Assembly: GCA_015680905.1 (NCBI GenBank)
Contig: CM027380.1
Location: 10,124,001-10,188,000, forward strand
Reading direction: 5' to 3'
DNA: 64,000 nucleotides
Origin: Coptis chinensis
Lineage: Eukaryota; Streptophyta; Magnoliopsida; Ranunculales; Ranunculaceae
Shown: positions 32,820-44,530 of the stretch, in pieces
Layout of the letters: every line of letters begins with the position of its first letter
How positions within the stretch are numbered: position 1 is the first letter of the stretch
Translations under genes and position numbers: made by a program
The notes under the pieces: model-generated
What the model saw: only the letters and a program-made list of their open reading frames with translations
Databases searched by the model: none
What the model was told of the DNA's origin: nothing

Positions 32820-34020
32820 AGGCCCATTCCTGAAATTTATCTTACATGATGAGCTCCCGGCAGAGGCAAAGATTGCTCATGCCATACAATTTCAAGCTCC
32901 CAGATACACCGTAATCAACGGACGATTGTTCCGTAAATCCACAGGAGGACCCTACCTAAGGTGCGTACCTCATTGCGAAGGCCAACTCATCTTTGATGAA
33001 ATTCACAAAGGTGAATGTGCCAACCATGCAGGAGCAAGATTTCTAGCTCATAAAGCAATCGCCCAAGGATATTATTGGCCAGGTATGCACATCGAGGCAA
33101 AGAAATATGTTCTCAAATGCCACCAATGTCAAACATTTGGCCACAACCACCTAAGTCCAGCACGGGAATTGATCAACATAGCCAGCCCCTGGCCTTTTTA
33201 TATGTGGGGGCTAGACATCATGAGACCATTCATCTCGCAAAAGGGGACTCAAATATGTCCTTGCGACCCGACATTACTTCACCAAATGGGTGGAGGCAAT
33301 CCCACTTGTTCAAGTCAAGGAAGTCCACGTCATCAACTTCATATAGACTAATATCATCACAAGATTTGGTCTACCCCACCCTCGGCATGGACAATAGGAA
33401 CCCGATTTGCTAGCACGCGGAGTCAAGGCTTTCCTACAAAATGGCGATCACTCGAGCATTTTCTACACCTATATATGCACAAACCTATGGCCAAGCAGAG
33501 GCCACAAACAAATCCATCGAAGAGAATCTCCAAAAAAAGTTGGAGAACAAGAAAAGCCAATGGCCGGAACAACTTGAGAACATTTTATGGGCATACAGAA
33601 CAACAGCTAGAGCTAGTACCAATGAGTCTCCATTCACACTTTGCTTAAGAATAGAAGCAGTCATACCATCATAACTTATAATTACAACCATACGTTCTGA
33701 CATAGTCGAATCAGGTGAAAATGATAGCATCTTAGCCAAAGAAGTCAATCTTCTAGAAGAGCGAAGGAAAAGCGGTTGCAATATCCCTGGCTTGGTACCA
33801 CCAAACCATCCAACGCGATCTTCTGACAAGAAAGTCGTACCAAGATCTTTTCAAAGCTGGCGGCCTAGTCCTCAAAAAAGACATTAGCACCGGGCAAGCT
33901 TGACCTGACTTAGGAAGGCCCATACATAGTTCACAAAGTAGTTGGAAGCGAAGCTTCTTGGATCAAAACTTCGGTTCGGTGATGTACTCCCCGACCTTGG
34001 AATACAGCTCTACTCAACCG
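32820..34020 (+). pseudogene. Integrase region (Tat element 2)
   Basis: Fossil integrase with the zinc-binding part (EIHKGECANHAGARFLAHKA, YYWPGMHIEAKKYVLKC, CHQCQTFG), the core start (SPWPFYMWGLDIM), the later YGQAEATNKSIEENLQKKL and WPEQLENILWAYRTTARA blocks, and a decayed tail near 33890-34010. In multiple pieces. Confidence 0.85.
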
Positions 34021-34177
34021 TTTTTACTAGTAATTTATCTCCAGATGTATCAATCAATATGAATAAAATTCCATCAGCATTTCGCGTATAAATGTTATCC
34101 TTGCATTACATGAGCAACAAGCACCTTGCACTCGCTAGTCGATCTGAGACATCAAAATATCAGGTCGTACACTAACG

Positions 34178-34430
34178 ACAGGGCTAAGCACGACTCAACT
34201 ATAATTACCATGCAGTGGTTGATTGTCAGTCAAATCCAATCAACGGTCCTCCAAAAGGACCACAAATCAGCTTAACACCAATGTCAGGGTTAAGCATGAT
34301 TCAACTGTAATTGCCACGCAAAGGTCAATTATCAGTCAAATATAATACCAAGGACCCCAAGTCAGCTTAAGGCCTTTCAAAGGATTAAGTTTGGCTCAAC
34401 TATAATGGCCAGTCAAAGGCTAATTATTTG
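34178..34430 (+). repeat. ~95-107-bp tandem repeats in the Tat 3' UTR
   Basis: Three diverged units are marked by taagcacgactcaactataa-like phrases near 34185, 34290 and 34384, each followed by a tcaatta-cagtcaaat block. It is equivalent in position to the repeat block of Tat element 1 (10180-10640) but different in sequence. Confidence 0.75.
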
Positions 34431-35013
34431 TAAAAACTCAATAAGATGTTCACTAAAAAAGAATGAATCAATCAATACATACACCTAAGGACACAAGGAA
34501 GCCTAGATACCAACTACGCGCATATATTAGGTTGTACACAAAAGCTTACGACCTACAATCATTAGACGATCTAACAAAGTTCAACGGGATTCAATATACT
34601 ATTACAACCACGGTTAGTCAAAACAACAAATCAAAAGCGAATAGGAAGTAATCTCAATTCAAAACAAGTAAGTAATTTAAATATTTCTACTTAATATAAA
34701 TTTGGTTAGATCTTAGAGAGGCCCCGGGTTATCCGGGAAAAGCGACCTCGGCATCCCCATAAAAATATCGATTATCAATATCGGAAGGAAGTATAGTTCA
34801 AAATTCATCACTTTCAAAATTACAAGAACACAATCGATGACACCGCGAGGAAGATTCTCCATTTTCAAGGGGTCTAGTTAGCGACCCTCTTCACTAACAG
34901 AGCCACTAGCGGTTCCTGACTTACATTCCGCATTCTTTAGTGGCAGCATCATAGATTAGAGCGGCGGGAAGCGGCACCACAGTTAGTTAGCCAAGTCGGT
35001 CGTCTACTAGCAT

Positions 35014-37076
35014 CTACAATAGCACTTTCCACGACCCACTTTCTGCCCCCACTTTCAACCGACCTCTTGAGGTTTTGTGCTTACGTTCTGGCTCCATGTA
35101 GTCATCCATTAGAGCGTAAACATCACCGCTCTCTACCACGTCGACCAAGTCGTTATATTCATTCTGGCTGTTTCGTGATAGCTGTGCATTTTGCACTTTC
35201 GGCAACCCATCTTTGAACTTCCACCTTGAATCATCAAGTGATGGTTGTATAAAGCCACCTTCGGCCCAAATCCCCACCTGCAACCTCATTACTAACACTT
35301 TAGCCCGTTCCACCTCTTGAACAGCCACCGACTTGTCATAGGCCTCCTTGGCGATATCCGGCTCCTTCTTGTATAGGTCGGAGATAGTTGCCATCTCCTT
35401 CCGACTTCCTATACATGGCGGGACACGAAAAGAAACAAAATAAGTCAAAAGCAACATATCGAGCACAAAACAAAAGCTTAGGGGTCAGAAGGACACTTTA
35501 CAAAGCGAGATGGAAGCGATCCATATCTTTCAAATTAAGCTTCGGATCTTTGCCCGTCTCTAGCTGGTGCCTATCTCCATCCAGAGCAATACTCTCCAGC
35601 AGCCCATTCGCATCCATGGAAGACTTGAAACTACAGTCCCTATTCTTCACCCGGTAGCGTCAACCCGTTTCGTTGGGTCGTGTTAGTAGGTGACAAACTT
35701 TATCGAACATCGGACTCACCAGTGTTGTCACACCGCCTCCCCGATCCCTGCACTTTTTGGGCCTGGCTCAACCTCACTAATCTTCTTATTGCCGGGCATC
35801 CACCCACCCCACATCAACCACCCGAGTCCTTCAAGTTCATCTTAACCCGGTGGAGCCCAACCTAATGAAGAATGACCTTCCACCCCAGTGCGTTCCTTAG
35901 ACTTAGTTCAAGTCCTCTTTGCCTCCTGCGGCTCAACCACCTCGGATCGCCTCTTCAAGTTAAACTCCGGAACCTGAGTGGGAGCATCATCACTTCCCAA
36001 GACTTCCACCACCCGCGACCCGACCCGGTCACCGTCACCCCTCAGTTTGTCAGAAGTAGAATGACCATCGGTAGCTCCTCCGGCCGTTCTCCTCGAAATA
36101 GGTGCTCTCTTATGGCTCTCCCTCTCCATCTCGATATCCAGGTTAGAATCAAAGATATCAAGAACAAGGCTTTCCGAGCCCTCTTTCTTTGCTCGAACTT
36201 TCTTCCGATTGATTTTCTCACCACCTCGTCTTTTGAAGTAGTGTGCAACCTCCTCTAGCGGGGCGCTTTTCTTCCAGCCGATTACCTCGTAAACTCTTCA
36301 ATAGCCCGATGGCGATCACGATCCGCGATTACGACCTCTGTGAAAACAAACAAATGTCGAACATAATCATATCAACTCGTAACAAAACAAAACGATCTAC
36401 ACATATGACGACCTAAAACAGACAACCACATCCAATAACGACCTACCATCGGTCCTCACACAATGGTTCTCCACCTCATATCGGGAGGACAATAACTCCT
36501 CCTGTCGACAAAGCCTCGCCCACCATTCCTTCTTACTCCACGACAATCACGATGATTTACCCCTCATCACTTGAAAAAACAAAGTTCATAACATAAGATA
36601 TCTTCCGCGGTAAAGTGCTCCAACACATCGGACAAACAAATATTGTAACCCCTCTATCTTAACAGATCCAACGTAAAACACCCTCAACTATACCACAAAT
36701 TGCAAAGGTTCCTTCCACAAACGTTCGAGCGTCTTTAGGTCGGATGTGAACGACAACCTCGGCCAGCTTTCGGTTGGCCGTAATGCGTAATTACAGCCCA
36801 CCATCTTGGGAGGCATAATCGAGCCAAACACGTTCTTCTCACCACTTTCGAATTAAGTATATCATCATATCGGGGGATATCAATCTCAAACTCCCTTCTC
36901 GAGTCCCCAAAGTTATCAAATACCGACCTAGACACCACCCTCCCTCTTCGCCATAAAATCCCGCGAAGAGGGCGATGGCGCCTCACCTCGATCGCGTGCC
37001 CTAATACCACCCCATCATCACTCCACAGTTCTCTCTGCTCCAGATCCAACTCAACTTCCCCACTCCAAACTATCAC
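35014..37076 (-). pseudogene. Antisense ORF region of Tat element 2
   Basis: Minus-strand coding-like pieces lie between pol and the 3' LTR: 36735-37076 (includes FEIDIPRYDDILNSKVV), 35908-36258 (charged linker rich in R, E and S) and 35014-35466 (helical stretch VQEVERAKVLVMRLQVG, then a C-terminal part). Position and orientation match the antisense ORF of Tat element 1. Sequence conservation with it is low, so this is a different subfamily. It is broken and no function is known. Confidence 0.5.
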
Positions 37077-37482
37077 TAGTGATCGACATTACAAAACAAA
37101 ACAAAACAAAAGATCTAATTTTTTAGATGAAAAGTGGCCTTTTGAAGATGAAAAGTCGAAAAGTTTTTGTTTTCTTTTTCTCTGCTTTTTCTTCTATTGA
37201 GATGATGAGTGAAGAAATGGAAGACCGCCCGGACCCTAAACCCTTTAGCCGCGACAAACCTCGAAAAAGACAAAAGCGTTTGGATTTCCCACATAGCACA
37301 ATCATAACCCTGCCACAAAAGCGATTGCGATTTTGGGCCCATGGGTCAAATCCAACTGAGTTCACACATATTTTCCAAACCAAACAAAGTCAGCTGTGCG
37401 ACATGTGTTGAAAGTTTTATTATATTATTATTATTTTTTCACACCACAGCTGTCCAAAGAATAAATAAAATAAAGGGGGCTA

Positions 37483-37920
37483 TGTAAGTACCTCCGTTCT
37501 CGCCTTCGTATCATTACAACACACATGTCCACGGGTCATATCTTTACAACTTCGTTACTTCACCAGCTTATACCAAGCCATCAAGACGTAACAACGACCC
37601 AAACTCAGGTCATCCCAAATACCAGTTACAGCTATATATGGAAGTAAATGATCTAGCGCGATCCTGGAGCTCAGTTAACGCACCAATCAAGGAGTCATTT
37701 ATTTTGTAACATCAGGAGTAATGATGAATTATCAAGATAGCACAAAATATGGATCTGCACTTGACAATGGCCTTGAGCAAATATAGAAGGTCAGCTCAAA
37801 CATCTATAAGTAGAGAGAGATGAACTACGTAAGGCTTGATTCAAGTTTACCCAAAAAACTTGATACGTAGGCAACTCTTGTCCCAAGAAAAAGTGCAGTC
37901 ATTCCCTATCAAACACAACA
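37483..37920 (+). repeat. 3' LTR of Tat element 2
   Basis: A purine tract (aaaataaagggggc) ends at 37480, followed by TGTAAGTACCTCCG. The phrase ttgatacgtaggcaact near 37860 is typical of the U5 end of Tat/Athila LTRs. The end is set near 37920, where LEA_2-like sequence starts. Confidence 0.6.
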
Positions 37921-37924
37921 TCAG

Positions 37925-38085
37925 GTCGTAGACCCAAAATCTATACTTCTACAGGCAGGAAAATAGAATTCTTCGATTGAGAGAATTTAGATGCAGAAGA
38001 CCCAACTACATACGACATTGCAGAAAAAGAAAGTGAGATCGAATACATAGAGATGAAAGTGTATGTGTAGCTGTCCCGAGCATTG
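37925..38085 (-). pseudogene. LEA_2 N-terminal fragment (copy F)
   Basis: The minus strand reads ILSIEEFYFPA after a hydrophobic stretch that is only partly in frame (the CSG start is retained). Nucleotide-level matches to copies A and C are plain: gaattcttc-n-gagagaat, gcagaagac and gatgaaagtgtatg. It sits between the 3' LTR of Tat element 2 and the truncated copia element. Confidence 0.6.
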
Positions 38086-38099
38086 TAGGATACCAAGAG

Positions 38100-39392
38100 C
38101 ACTTGTTTGAATGTGCCATATAACAAGCTTGCAAACATGAGTAGGTCTTGTCTTGTCGATGAAACCAGGTGGTTGAGTCATATAAACTTCCTCTCGTAAT
38201 GTGCCATGTAAAAAGGCATTGGAGACATCAAGTTGTTTTACCAGCCAATTGTTTTGAACTGCTACTGCTAGAATTAGTCTTATAGTAGCTGCCTTAGCTA
38301 CAGGACTAAAAGTTTCAAAATAGTCAACCCCTTCTTGCTGACTGAATCCTTTTGCAACCAACCTAGCTTTCAGTTTATCCAACTCTCCAGTCTGCTTTTG
38401 TTTGACTCTGAAAACCCATTTGTTTTTCACTAGATTTTGATTTGTATAAGGAACTAAGATCCAGGTTTGGGTTTTTATCAAGGCATTATACTCTTCTAAC
38501 ATTGCTTGTCTCCACCCTGGATCTTTAATAGCTTTGCTGAAACAAGTTGGGGCTATTGGGAGAACTTGTGTTGAATATTTGAATAGCATTGAGGCGGGAG
38601 GGATTTTGTAGTCTTTTTGATGACTGATAATGATAAGATCTTTTTCTTTTGAAAAATGCCACATTTCCCTCTTGTGTTCATTGTATGAGCATTTGTTAAA
38701 TGATTTTTGGAAGTGAGAATTTGTGCTGGTACATCTGAGGAAACATGTGATGATTCTGGAGTAGCTAATTGATTTAATGATAGACTCGGAAATGGAATGG
38801 GTGAATTATTGAAAGTAGTAACTGGTGAAGATGAATGTATTATATGTGATGAATCTGAATTAACTGCAGGAATAGGTGTATGAACTGGTGAATGGCTACG
38901 TGAGTGAACAGGTGAGTGACTATGTGATTGTGATGCAGATACAGCTGGAGTAGAAACATGAGCTGAAGAAATATCATTTTGAGGAGAAAAAGACATTGAA
39001 GAAGAGTTAACAAAAGGATTAAAAGATGAAATGAAACTATGATCAGATGATACAGAAGGCTTTTGAAATGATTCAAACGATTTTTGAAATGATTCAGACG
39101 ATTTGGTTTTGTAAGGAAAATGGACTTCATTGAAAATAACATTTCGAGAAACATATATCCTTCCAGTACTAGGATCTAAGCATCTATAGCCTTTATGATT
39201 CAGACTATACCCTATAAAAACACATTCTTTGGTTCTGGCTTGAAACTTGTTTGTTGTATAGGGTTTTAGCCATGGATAACAGGCACATCCATAGCTTTTG
39301 AGATAGGTATAGTCTGGTGGTTTTTTGAAGAGTTTTTGATATGGTGACACATAGTTAAAGTGTTTAATAGGTAATCTGTTTATGAGAAACAC
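38100..39392 (-). pseudogene. Copia integrase C-terminal and reverse transcriptase part
   Basis: Fossil pol part. The integrase end shows SPYQKLFKKPPDYTYLKSYG and CVFIGYSLNHKGYRCLD (the GKGY-like motif of copia), then a long S/H/P-rich linker. RT begins with [20 protein letters not shown], followed by [40 protein letters not shown] and [19 protein letters not shown]. The RT active-site YVDD block and everything after it are missing. Confidence 0.85.
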
Positions 39393-39548
39393 GTATATTG
39401 AAAACTTTCATTCAATATGAATATGGGATTGAACTCTGACAGAAAAGAGTTCTGCTTAGGTCAGTGAGATGTCTATGTTTTCTTTCCACAACACCATTCT
39501 GTTGTGGTGTGTGTGGACATGAAAATTGGTGTTTAATGCCACATTCAC

Positions 39549-41543
39549 TTAGAAAATTTTCAAGGATAGCACTAGTAAATTCTCCTCCTGCATAGACCTC
39601 AAGATTTTGATTTTTGTGTTTAAGAAATTTTCAATTTGAAGTTTAAACTGTTTGAAAACAACAAAGAAGTCGGATTTGGCATACAAAGGAAACAACCAAC
39701 AATAGTTTGTAAAATCATCCACAATGCTAGCATAATATTTGAATCCAGAAATTGAATTACAGGGTGATGGTCCCCATAAATCCACATGAAGAAGTTCTAA
39801 AGCATAAGCAGCTCTAGACTTAGAATTCTGAAAAGGTAACTGACTACTTTTACCAAATTGACAATTATTACAAAAATTCTCTTTTGAGTTTTTATTCAAA
39901 GGAAGCTCAAATTGATGAAGTATCTTTTTGAAGATTGAGGAAGCAGGATGACCAAGCCGTTGGTGCCAGATCATTGGAATAACTCTTTCACCAATATAGG
40001 CTTGAGTCTTGGGAGCAAAGAAGCGAGTAGGTGATGAAGTGGAGAGTGTGATAGGATACAGTCCATGCCTATGGGGCCCTTGGAAAAGAATCTTCTGTGA
40101 CATGTTGTCCTTCACATAGAAATGAGATGAAGTGAAAACCAAGGAACAGTCATTATCAGATGTGAACTTATGCACAGAAAGTAAATTTTGTGAAATTTGA
40201 GGAACATGCAAAACGTCCTTTAGTACTAATTTGGAATTTAAATCTTGGGTATGGATAGTAATATTACCAGTATCGACAATGTCCAAAGATTGACCATCTC
40301 CAACTGTTACTTGATCTTGTCCATGATAAGCATGTGGAAACTCCAGGTTTGAGTAGTCTGCAGTCATGTGGTTTGAAGCTCTACTGTCAGCATACCAATT
40401 AGAACTTTTTGATGATGATGCCTCATTTCTGTGTGCAACCATAGCTCGTAGTTGCTTTGGTGGAATTTTCCCTTGATAAGCATAATTCATCCTATCAAAG
40501 CAGTCGATAGCATAGTGTCCCAGTTTTCCACAAATCTGACACAATGGCCTATTACCATTATTGAACCCTTGACCTATCTGAGGTCCATTTGCTGGTCCAG
40601 ACTGATAACATTTGTTGTTGTTGACACTACCATTTCCTCCAGTATAGTTTCCACCATTATAGCTTCCTCCAGTATAGTTTCCACCATTGTAAATACCACC
40701 ACCATTATAACCTGAGTTACCGCCATTATAATTGGTATGACCTCCTCTATTATAGCTTCTTCCTCTACCATTTCTACCTCTTCCATTATAAGCACCTCTG
40801 CCATTGTAATTTCCATTGTAATTACCCCTTCCAGCTGCATAAGCTTGTGGAACTGCAGTAGCTTGCACCAGAGTTTGATGTTGTTCTTCCACATTCATCT
40901 CTTCACTTAACAACATCCCATGTAACTCGTCCAGAGACACATCCTCCTTTCTGGTTCTGATTGAGGTACAGAATGGTTTATACTCCATGGGTAAACCAGT
41001 TAAAATTGTAATTAAAGTATCTCCTTCATCCATATTGCACCCAGCTTGTGCTAGTTGATCAGTGATTTCTTTTACCTTCATCAGATACTCAGCCATACTC
41101 ATACTACCTTTCTTCATCGATTGAAGTTTAATCTTTAATTGATGAATATGCCCCCTTGAAACCATTGAAAACCTCTTATCCAATATAGTCCAGAGATCCC
41201 TAGATGTTGGTGCTCCAACAACATAGACAAGCAAACCTTCCGAGATTGTAGCATTAAGCCAAATCAATAAACCCTGATCTTTGTCATTCCATTCATCATA
41301 TGCAGGATTAGACACCGTAGTAACACTACCACCTTCAGTTCCAGGAATGAACTCATTTGGGCATGGTTTTGAACCATCAACAAAACCTAACAGATTGAAC
41401 TTTTTGAGGATTGGTATAAACATTGACTTCCACAAAACATAGTTTTCTTTGGTGAGTTTAATTGTCACCAGATTTGTTATATTTGGACAAGATTGTTGTG
41501 TAAACATCTTTACAAATGAAATCAAAGGTTTGATTTCAATCAA
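39549..41543 (-). pseudogene. Copia gag, protease and integrase core
   Basis: A long fossil frame. Gag (UBN2) motifs: SRDLWTILDKRFSMVSRGHI and MKVKEITDQLAQAG. A glycine/asparagine/tyrosine-rich stretch with YNGGNYTGG-type repeats comes next (about 40610-40800), then the CCHC knuckle CQICGKLGHYAIDC. The protease active-site region reads YADSRASNHMT. The pre-integrase zinc region (MIWHQRLGHPASSIFKKI) and the integrase core (LLHVDLWGPSP, YYASIVDDFTNYCWLFPL) follow. In copia elements gag and pol are made as one polyprotein, as here. Confidence 0.9.
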
Positions 41544-41770
41544 AGAAACACAATAATGATCAAATGAATGATTTAATAACCAAGAACTGAAATCAAATGC
41601 TTGATTTCAAACAAAACATGAAAACAAAACTTAGCTTGATTTGTCGATCGATTGAATGAGATTAGAAGAAACATATATCTTCTGATTTGAGCTTCATAAC
41701 ACCATTAATGGAGATTGAGTTCTTGAATTGAACTGAGGTTGAGAAATGAGGATTAGGATCAAATGTATGC

Positions 41771-41780
41771 TCTGATACCA
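41771..41780 (-). other. Primer binding site of the copia element
   Basis: The minus strand reads TGGTATCAGA, complementary to initiator Met-tRNA, directly next to the LTR end at 41781. Confidence 0.85.
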
Positions 41781-41971
41781 TGAAAGAATAATGAATCAAA
41801 TGATTTTTTTCATTAACCGTAATGCTAGCTATTACATTGTATTTATACTTACATTTGACAGCACACAACCAATCACTAACTGACACCTGTACAATACTAA
41901 CAACAGAATGTAACTAACTAACTGAATTGACTTGACTGAACTTCTAGAAGCTTTACATACATATACTAACA
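41781..41971 (-). repeat. 5' LTR of the copia element (191 bp)
   Basis: On the plus strand it runs from TGAAAGAATAATG to catatactaaca, with TG/CA ends. The short length is typical of Ale-type elements. Beyond 41971 a LEA_2 fragment starts almost at once. Confidence 0.75.
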
Positions 41972-42395
41972 TACGAAACCCCCAATGTTACCAATTTATT
42001 TTGGCAAAAACGCAAGTGTTCCTGTGGCATATGTCTCAATGCCTGGGTTTCGTCAGGAGACAACGCATCCAAAGTAGAAAGTTACAAACAGTACCTTGGG
42101 AAACCGCTAGAAGGAGGTTTCTAATGGGGGGTGGGGTGGGGTGAAGACCCTGGCGACTATTAAGCTGTCTTTTATAGCAAGGCTTAATACGCTTGAAGGT
42201 AATGTCAATGTTAATGATCAGGGCCGCGTGGTGGTTTTCTACCTCTGTGGAACTGTGCAAGTTAGCAACTTTGTGAACAAAGCGGTTAGATGTGTTCTTG
42301 GGTATGGCGTTTTCTCTTGGTTTTTGCGTTTCTTTCACGCATCGCCCTTGCACGTAGGAGCTTCAGGCATAATTTGCCTTCAGAGTTAAAGACTC
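41972..42395 (+). pseudogene. LEA_2 C-terminal fragment with 3' flank (copy B)
   Basis: The plus strand reads YFGKNASVPVAYVSMPGFRQ, then, across stops near 42085 and 42110 and a frame change, EVSNGG and finally LEGNVNVNDQGRVV with VQVSNFVNKA. This matches the second half of copy C (YVGQNPSVPVGFVAIPGFAQ, FKGNVAVNDQGRMV). The 3' flank to 42395 matches copy D. It is the only LEA_2 copy on the plus strand. Its first half is missing where the copia LTR abuts. Confidence 0.7.
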
Positions 42396-42481
42396 ATTGA
42401 TTCGTAGGATTCCACAATTTACCGCAAGTGTTGACTTCTGATAAATCTTAAATCAGCCCTGATCATCTAATGTGTTCTGAT

Positions 42482-42913
42482 CTTGTGTGTTTGTTAAATT
42501 TTAACTCATGGAAAGGAAAGGAAATAAAATTGGTGGTCCACTATGGAATGGAATGGAAATGAAATAATTTTAAATGGTATGTGTTTGGTAAACTGGGGAA
42601 AGGAAAGTAAAAACTGGGGAAAGGAATAATCATGTTTGTTTGCAAAAGCTATGGAAATGAATAATTGTATTGTTGGGTCATGGGTGTATTAGTAGTAAAC
42701 TCTATCTATCTATTTCCTTTCCTTTCCTTTCCACAAAATTTTTAGGGGTTAGCTAAGGACACAAAACCTTTTCCATTTCTATAATTTTGTTTCCATATGG
42801 AAAAGCCCATTTCCTTTCCATGGGTAAACAAACGCCTTAAAAACTATGGAAAAGGTGGACTACTCTTATTTTCCTTTCCTTTCCATAGTGTTTCCATCAT
42901 AACAAACACACCC
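42482..42913. mobile_element. PIF/Tourist-like MITE (foldback)
   Basis: The left end gtgtgtttgttaaatttta and the reversed right end GGGTGTGTTTGTTATGATGG match. Both lead into ctatggaaaggaaagg-type inverted arms. GGGTGTGTTTG ends suggest PIF/Harbinger (Tourist) affinity. A 3-bp target duplication could not be confirmed. No coding frame. Confidence 0.55.
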
Positions 42914-43194
42914 TAAGATATTCCTTTTCTTTTTTGCTTCCTGTGTTTGTGTCTCCGTATTAACTTAAGAAAATAGGGACAAAAATGTGACCAGCCATGA
43001 CATTTTGCGCTAAGATACCTTCAAAATCGTTGATTACTTTTTGACCCTTTTTATTTAGTTATTCTGTTAGTCTTATACTCTTATAGTCTTATTGACTATA
43101 TTTTTAGACAAGAATTTCATCGAAACTGTCCTTTAAAAGTTATTCCATACCACTCCAAAAGCAATCCCTCCATTCTAAACCTCAGAAGAAGCAA

Positions 43195-43608
43195 GGCCCA
43201 AAATATCGATATCCATGAATATATCGGTGTACCCAAAAACCGATATATATCGGATATTTCGGATATATCCATTTTTTTGGTAACCAGTCCAAACTATTTA
43301 AAATATCGGAAATATTGGATATATCGGAAATATAATATCGGAAATATCGGATATATATCGGAAATATCGAATATATATCGGATTTATATTTTAAAATAGT
43401 AAAAAAGTCAACCGATATATATCGATTATATCGGAAATATCGATTATATCGGCGATATAAAGTTTCATATCGGAAATTCCGATATATATCGGGAAAAAAA
43501 GGGTTCTATATTTGGTGGATATATATCGGAAATATCAATGTCGGTGTACCAAATTACCGATATATATCGGCGATATATCGGATATATCGGCGATATTTTG
43601 GTCCATGA
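43195..43608. repeat. TATCG-rich foldback repeat
   Basis: Dense ggatatatcgg / aatatcggatat words, largely self-complementary. The outer ends caaaatatcg and cgatattttg are inverted, and near both ends lies the phrase tcggtgtacc. It behaves like a MITE or expanded palindromic satellite. No coding frame. Confidence 0.6.
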
Positions 43609-44323
43609 GAAGAAGTATCCGGCCACAATAAGCTTCATTGTTACTTTGATTTGCAATTTGCAACGTGGTACATGGGCAGCAAGCTTCATGTTTCATCAGT
43701 TGCAAGTGGCAAGTAGTTCATCTGTGATGAAGGATTTCTTTCTGTGTACTTTAAGATTACTCAAGTATATGTTTGCAATTTCTAAATTCACCTGATGCAT
43801 ATTTGAGCTTACACTTTTTCAGTCGGTACGTGGTGTGACTGGCAAAATCAGTTGACATCTTTCTCTGTATGTCTACGGTCTACCTATGATTGCAAGTTGA
43901 CTCATCTTTACATGTATTTCGTGTATATCCTTGTTAATTAGTTCTGTAAAACATGTTTTTCTGATTTTTGTTTTTATCCAAATTTTCAGGGCCAGTTTAA
44001 GAATTGTGTTGATATAGCTGACCGGAGTCGAGCAGATTGACGATGGGTTTACATGTAAAAGAAAAAACAACTGTAACTAAAGAAAAGGCTACAATGATAT
44101 CCATGAAGGTACTTATTAACGCAAAAGGTCATGTTGCAACTGTATCGAAGCACTTCTTTCTCTCTAATTTCTTAGCTTAACACAAAGACACAAAGACACA
44201 AACACAGCCATAGATATAGATGGACATATCATATCCCAATACTTAACCACCGTTCATAAAATCTATTCGAAAAGCGCATATCATTGCTTTCTACGTTTTA
44301 AAAAAAATAGCAACATTCGCTGT

Positions 44324-44452
44324 AAATTGTGAAATCCTGTAAATCATCCAGTCGTAGTCTTTAGATTTGAAGGCAACTTATGCCCAAGTAAATTGTGAAA
44401 TCCTGTAAATCATCCAGTCGTAGTCTTTAGATTTGAAGGCAACTTATGCCCA
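44324..44452. repeat. ~64-bp direct duplication downstream of LEA_2 copy C
   Basis: The block from gtaaattgtgaaatcctgta to gcaacttatgccca is present twice in tandem with no evident difference. The gcaacttatgccca end is the LEA_2 3' flank shared with copies B and D. Confidence 0.85.
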
Positions 44453-44530
44453 AAGCTGCTAGGTGGAAGGCGCCTCAAGTAGAAAAAAAAACAAAACAAC
44501 AAAAGAAAACGCTACAGATGCTATAACACA

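Larger units (their letters stand above)
26463..37920 (+). mobile_element. Ty3/gypsy Tat-lineage element 2, 5'-truncated, with nested insertion
   Basis: Parts in order: gag (26463-27500), protease (27950-28250), reverse transcriptase (28389-29290), a nested foreign LTR element (29291-31850), RNase H region (31851-32700), integrase (32820-34020), 3' UTR tandem repeats (34178-34430), antisense ORF (35014-37076, minus strand), polypurine tract (near 37468-37480) and 3' LTR (37483-37920). No 5' LTR or primer site is present; the left end abuts a broken host-type gene. It is heavily broken (about ten or more breaks), so it is older than the Tekay-like copy. Confidence 0.85.
38086..41971 (-). mobile_element. 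Ty1/copia (Ale-like) element, 3'-truncated
   Basis: Minus-strand order: 5' LTR (41781-41971), primer binding site (41771-41780), gag (UBN2-type) with CCHC knuckle, protease, integrase, and reverse transcriptase cut off within its first half. RNase H and the 3' LTR are absent. Integrase before RT shows Ty1/copia. The short LTR and gag motif (IKLTKENYVLWKSMFIPIL) suggest the Ale/Retrofit clade. It has few breaks apart from the truncation. Confidence 0.85.
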
